Source of the DNA: an uncultured Lachnospiraceae bacterium
Lineage (GTDB): Bacteria > Bacillota > Clostridia > Lachnospirales > Lachnospiraceae
DNA: 45,601 nucleotides
Assembly (NCBI GenBank): GCA_949949005.1
Contig: CATLHM010000020.1
Location: 1-45,601, forward strand
Direction of reading: 5' to 3'
The translations under genes were made by a program, and so were the position numbers. The notes beneath the pieces are model-generated. The model saw only the letters and a list, made by a program, of their open reading frames with translations, was not told the DNA's origin and made no database searches. This document shows positions 44,285 through 45,601 of this stretch, in pieces. Every line of letters starts with the position of its first letter. Positions within the stretch are counted from its first letter, which is position 1.

Positions 44285-44974
44285 TTATTTCTTTGCCATT
44301 ACCACTGATACGGTAATGGTTCTGGGTGTGCCCTTGAACGCTCCCATTACCTGCAGGGTTACAGGATCCACTGTCCCCTCCACGATCTCCGTGGTGCCGT
44401 CCTCATTTACGCTGATCAGGATCACAAACGCATACTTGGTTACGCCCTTTACAGTTCCTACGGATGCAACGGTTCTGCCGTCCGCCCCGGGAGCCACTGC
44501 GGTTACCTTGTAGCCGCCTGCATTCACCATGCGGATGTTTCCGCCCAGTGCATTGATGGTGGCCTTGAAAAGGTCGCTGGCAGGGGTGGTCATCACTGCG
44601 GATACTGCCTCTCCAGGGTTTGAGCCAGGGGCTGCGATTGCTGCCGCTGCTGCCGCAACTACGGAGTTGTTGGTCTGCTCTGTGTACTGGGTCAGGTTTA
44701 CGGTAGATACTGTGCCGTCCGCATTCTTAACAGCTACCGCTACATTGTTGGTGTTCTCTGTACCCCTGGTTGCCGGGTTCTCAGGCTGGGCGCTTACCGG
44801 ACTGCTGGGAGCGCTGACACTTGCAGAACTCTCCTGGCTTTCCTCACTGGGAGCGCTGGTGCTCTCCTGGCTGCTGGAGCTTCCTGATGTAGAGCTGGAA
44901 GCTGCGAATGCAGTCTGGCACATCATGGTGCATACCGCCACGCTCAGGGCGAGTGCTAAAATTCTTTTCTTCAC
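44285..44974 (-). CDS. Secreted Ser-rich protein of unknown function
   Basis: A 229-aa protein with a clear signal peptide (about 1-26, RILALALSVAVCTMMCQTAFA), a Ser/Pro/Glu-rich linker (27-80), and a domain with an Ala-rich helix, then beta-rich sequence (VNAGGYKVTAVAPGADGRTV, ending with TITVSVVMAKK). I do not recognise the domain. The start is GTG 44974, supported by GGAGGT at 7 nt; upstream codons of the open frame lack a site. It lies between the XRE regulator and the LCP gene in the same direction and may be a wall-associated accessory of the locus. Confidence 0.78.
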   Translation of the reverse strand: MKKRILALALSVAVCTMMCQTAFAASSSTSGSSSSQESTSAPSEESQESSASVSAPSSPVSAQPENPATRGTENTNNVAVAVKNADGTVSTVNLTQYTEQTNNSVVAAAAAAIAAPGSNPGEAVSAVMTTPASDLFKATINALGGNIRMVNAGGYKVTAVAPGADGRTVASVGTVKGVTKYAFVILISVNEDGTTEIVEGTVDPVTLQVMGAFKGTPRTITVSVVMAKK

Positions 44975-45014
44975 TTCTGTTACCTCCTTATCAAAACTTG
45001 CAAATTCTGATTTA

Positions 45015-45149
45015 TCAAAACAGGACCCCAAACTCCTGTTTCAATCCTTTTAATATTTGTTCTTCTTTTGTGCATAACCCTTTTATCTGGGATGCATACT
45101 GTTTACAGTGACAGAGATCGGTATCGCTGGCGGCAATTATTTCTGCCAT
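45015..45149 (-). CDS. Possible small 44-aa protein
   Basis: An ATG at 45149 opens a 44-codon frame ending in TGA at 45015-45017. The peptide (MAEIIAASDTDLCHCKQYA..., three Cys, Lys/Glu-rich helix, ending EFGVLF) has plausible amino-acid composition. It fills the otherwise empty 258 nt between the XRE regulator and the secreted protein. The ribosome site (GGGAA, 10 nt) is weak. No family is recognised; chance is possible. Confidence 0.35.
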   Translation of the reverse strand: MAEIIAASDTDLCHCKQYASQIKGLCTKEEQILKGLKQEFGVLF

Positions 45150-45168
45150 TTGCTATAGTTCCCGCGGC

Positions 45169-45238
45169 TGGCTCTTTCGGACTTGCCATTCCAGGCTGAT
45201 AGTTTCAGTCTGGTACTTTCAGGCTGCCCCCTTCAGGA
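45169..45238. repeat. Five degenerate 14-bp tandem repeats
   Basis: Units begin at 45169, 45183, 45197, 45211 and 45225; the plus-strand consensus is about TGGTACTTTCAGGC. Units 3 and 4 are closest; the others are diverged. They start within the last codons of the XRE gene and extend downstream of it. Possible roles are a regulator-binding array or RNA structure; neither is shown. Confidence 0.5.
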
Positions 45239-45460
45239 AACATGTTCCTCCAGGACAAGGGCCACCAGGCTTTCCACCGGTACCTCATAGAGCTCTGCCA
45301 ATTTGCACAGGGCTTTCACCGGCGGGGTGATCCGGCCGGTCTCATAATGGGAATAGGTCTGTCTGATAATATTCAGTTGTGAAGCCACAAAATCCTGCTT
45401 ATAATGGTGTGACCTGCGCAGCTCCTTCAGATAACCTGGCAGTGTCTGTTGTGTTCCCAT
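45233..45460 (-). CDS. XRE/Cro-type transcriptional regulator
   Basis: A 75-aa protein that is little more than one helix-turn-helix domain: LKELRRSHHYKQDFVASQL (helices 1-2), RQTYSHYETGRITPPVKAL (recognition region and helix 4), LAELYEVPVESLVALV. It should bind DNA as a dimer and may control the polysaccharide genes that follow in the same direction. I chose the ATG at 45460 with GGGAG 10 nt upstream; a TTG at 45466 is less likely. An A/T-rich stretch beyond 45565 may hold its promoter, but the window ends there. Confidence 0.85.
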   Translation of the reverse strand: MGTQQTLPGYLKELRRSHHYKQDFVASQLNIIRQTYSHYETGRITPPVKALCKLAELYEVPVESLVALVLEEHVS

Positions 45461-45601
45461 GCTCAAACATCTCCCTTTATGTTACAAACCTTTTTTGCCG
45501 CCTCATGAGGGAACAGATATGTAAGCTTCCATGCTTTACTCTCTGTAGCACCCTGCCCCATCAGGGTTGTATGATTTCGTTAAATTATATAATTTACGAA
45601 A

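Overview
The window looks like a chromosomal segment of a gut-type Lachnospiraceae (Clostridia, Firmicutes). This rests on the housekeeping proteins (RlmD, PcrA, HolA), strong AGGAGG-type ribosome binding sites, a CsoR/CopA copper operon, a GH95 fucosidase, DUF362 ferredoxin-like and DUF1703-type proteins, and a Firmicutes-style wall/exopolysaccharide locus. No rRNA, tRNA or CRISPR array was seen.

Left end (1 to about 2,475): the end of an integrated mobile element. It holds a possible small RNA with its own promoter and terminator, a winged-helix protein and an AT-rich 345-aa orphan. The element abuts, and appears to have replaced, the 3' end of rlmD: the methyltransferase carries a 97-codon AT-rich extension that looks element-derived.

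Core region (about 2.5 to 22.5 kb): housekeeping and metabolic genes. These are a small acidic membrane protein, pcrA helicase overlapping an SPFH/zinc-ribbon gene, a DUF362 Fe-S protein, a csoR-copA copper operon with CsoR-like operators placed inside its promoter, a double-Nudix protein coupled to holA, a chemotaxis receptor, a GH95 alpha-L-fucosidase next to a MATE exporter, and a secreted Pro/Ser/Thr-repeat protein.

Right half (about 22.5 to 45.5 kb): a large surface-polysaccharide locus transcribed leftward. It starts with an XRE regulator, a possible 44-aa ORF, a secreted Ser-rich protein, an LCP (LytR-CpsA-Psr) ligase, an SH3/PE-rich membrane protein and a Wzz-like chain-length protein. 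After a hairpin-rich leader come glycosyltransferases (three GT4, one GT2, one GT2-pyruvyltransferase fusion, one DUF4422), O-acyltransferases, a Wzy-like polymerase, a Wzx-like flippase, two radical SAM proteins and a NodB-like lipoprotein. Composition is mosaic: 24.4 to 30.0 kb is far more AT-rich than the rest. A decayed branching glycosyltransferase and a truncated acyltransferase mark recombination scars. No priming sugar-phosphate transferase or tyrosine kinase is visible here.

The most notable signal is three long poly-G tracts on the coding strand (9, 9 and 11 G), all inside coding sequence and all in the polysaccharide locus. The 11-G tract puts an acyltransferase out of frame; 9 or 12 G would restore a normal-length protein of about 340 aa. 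This suggests a slipped-strand (phase-variable) switch controlling surface-glycan structure in a Clostridial commensal.
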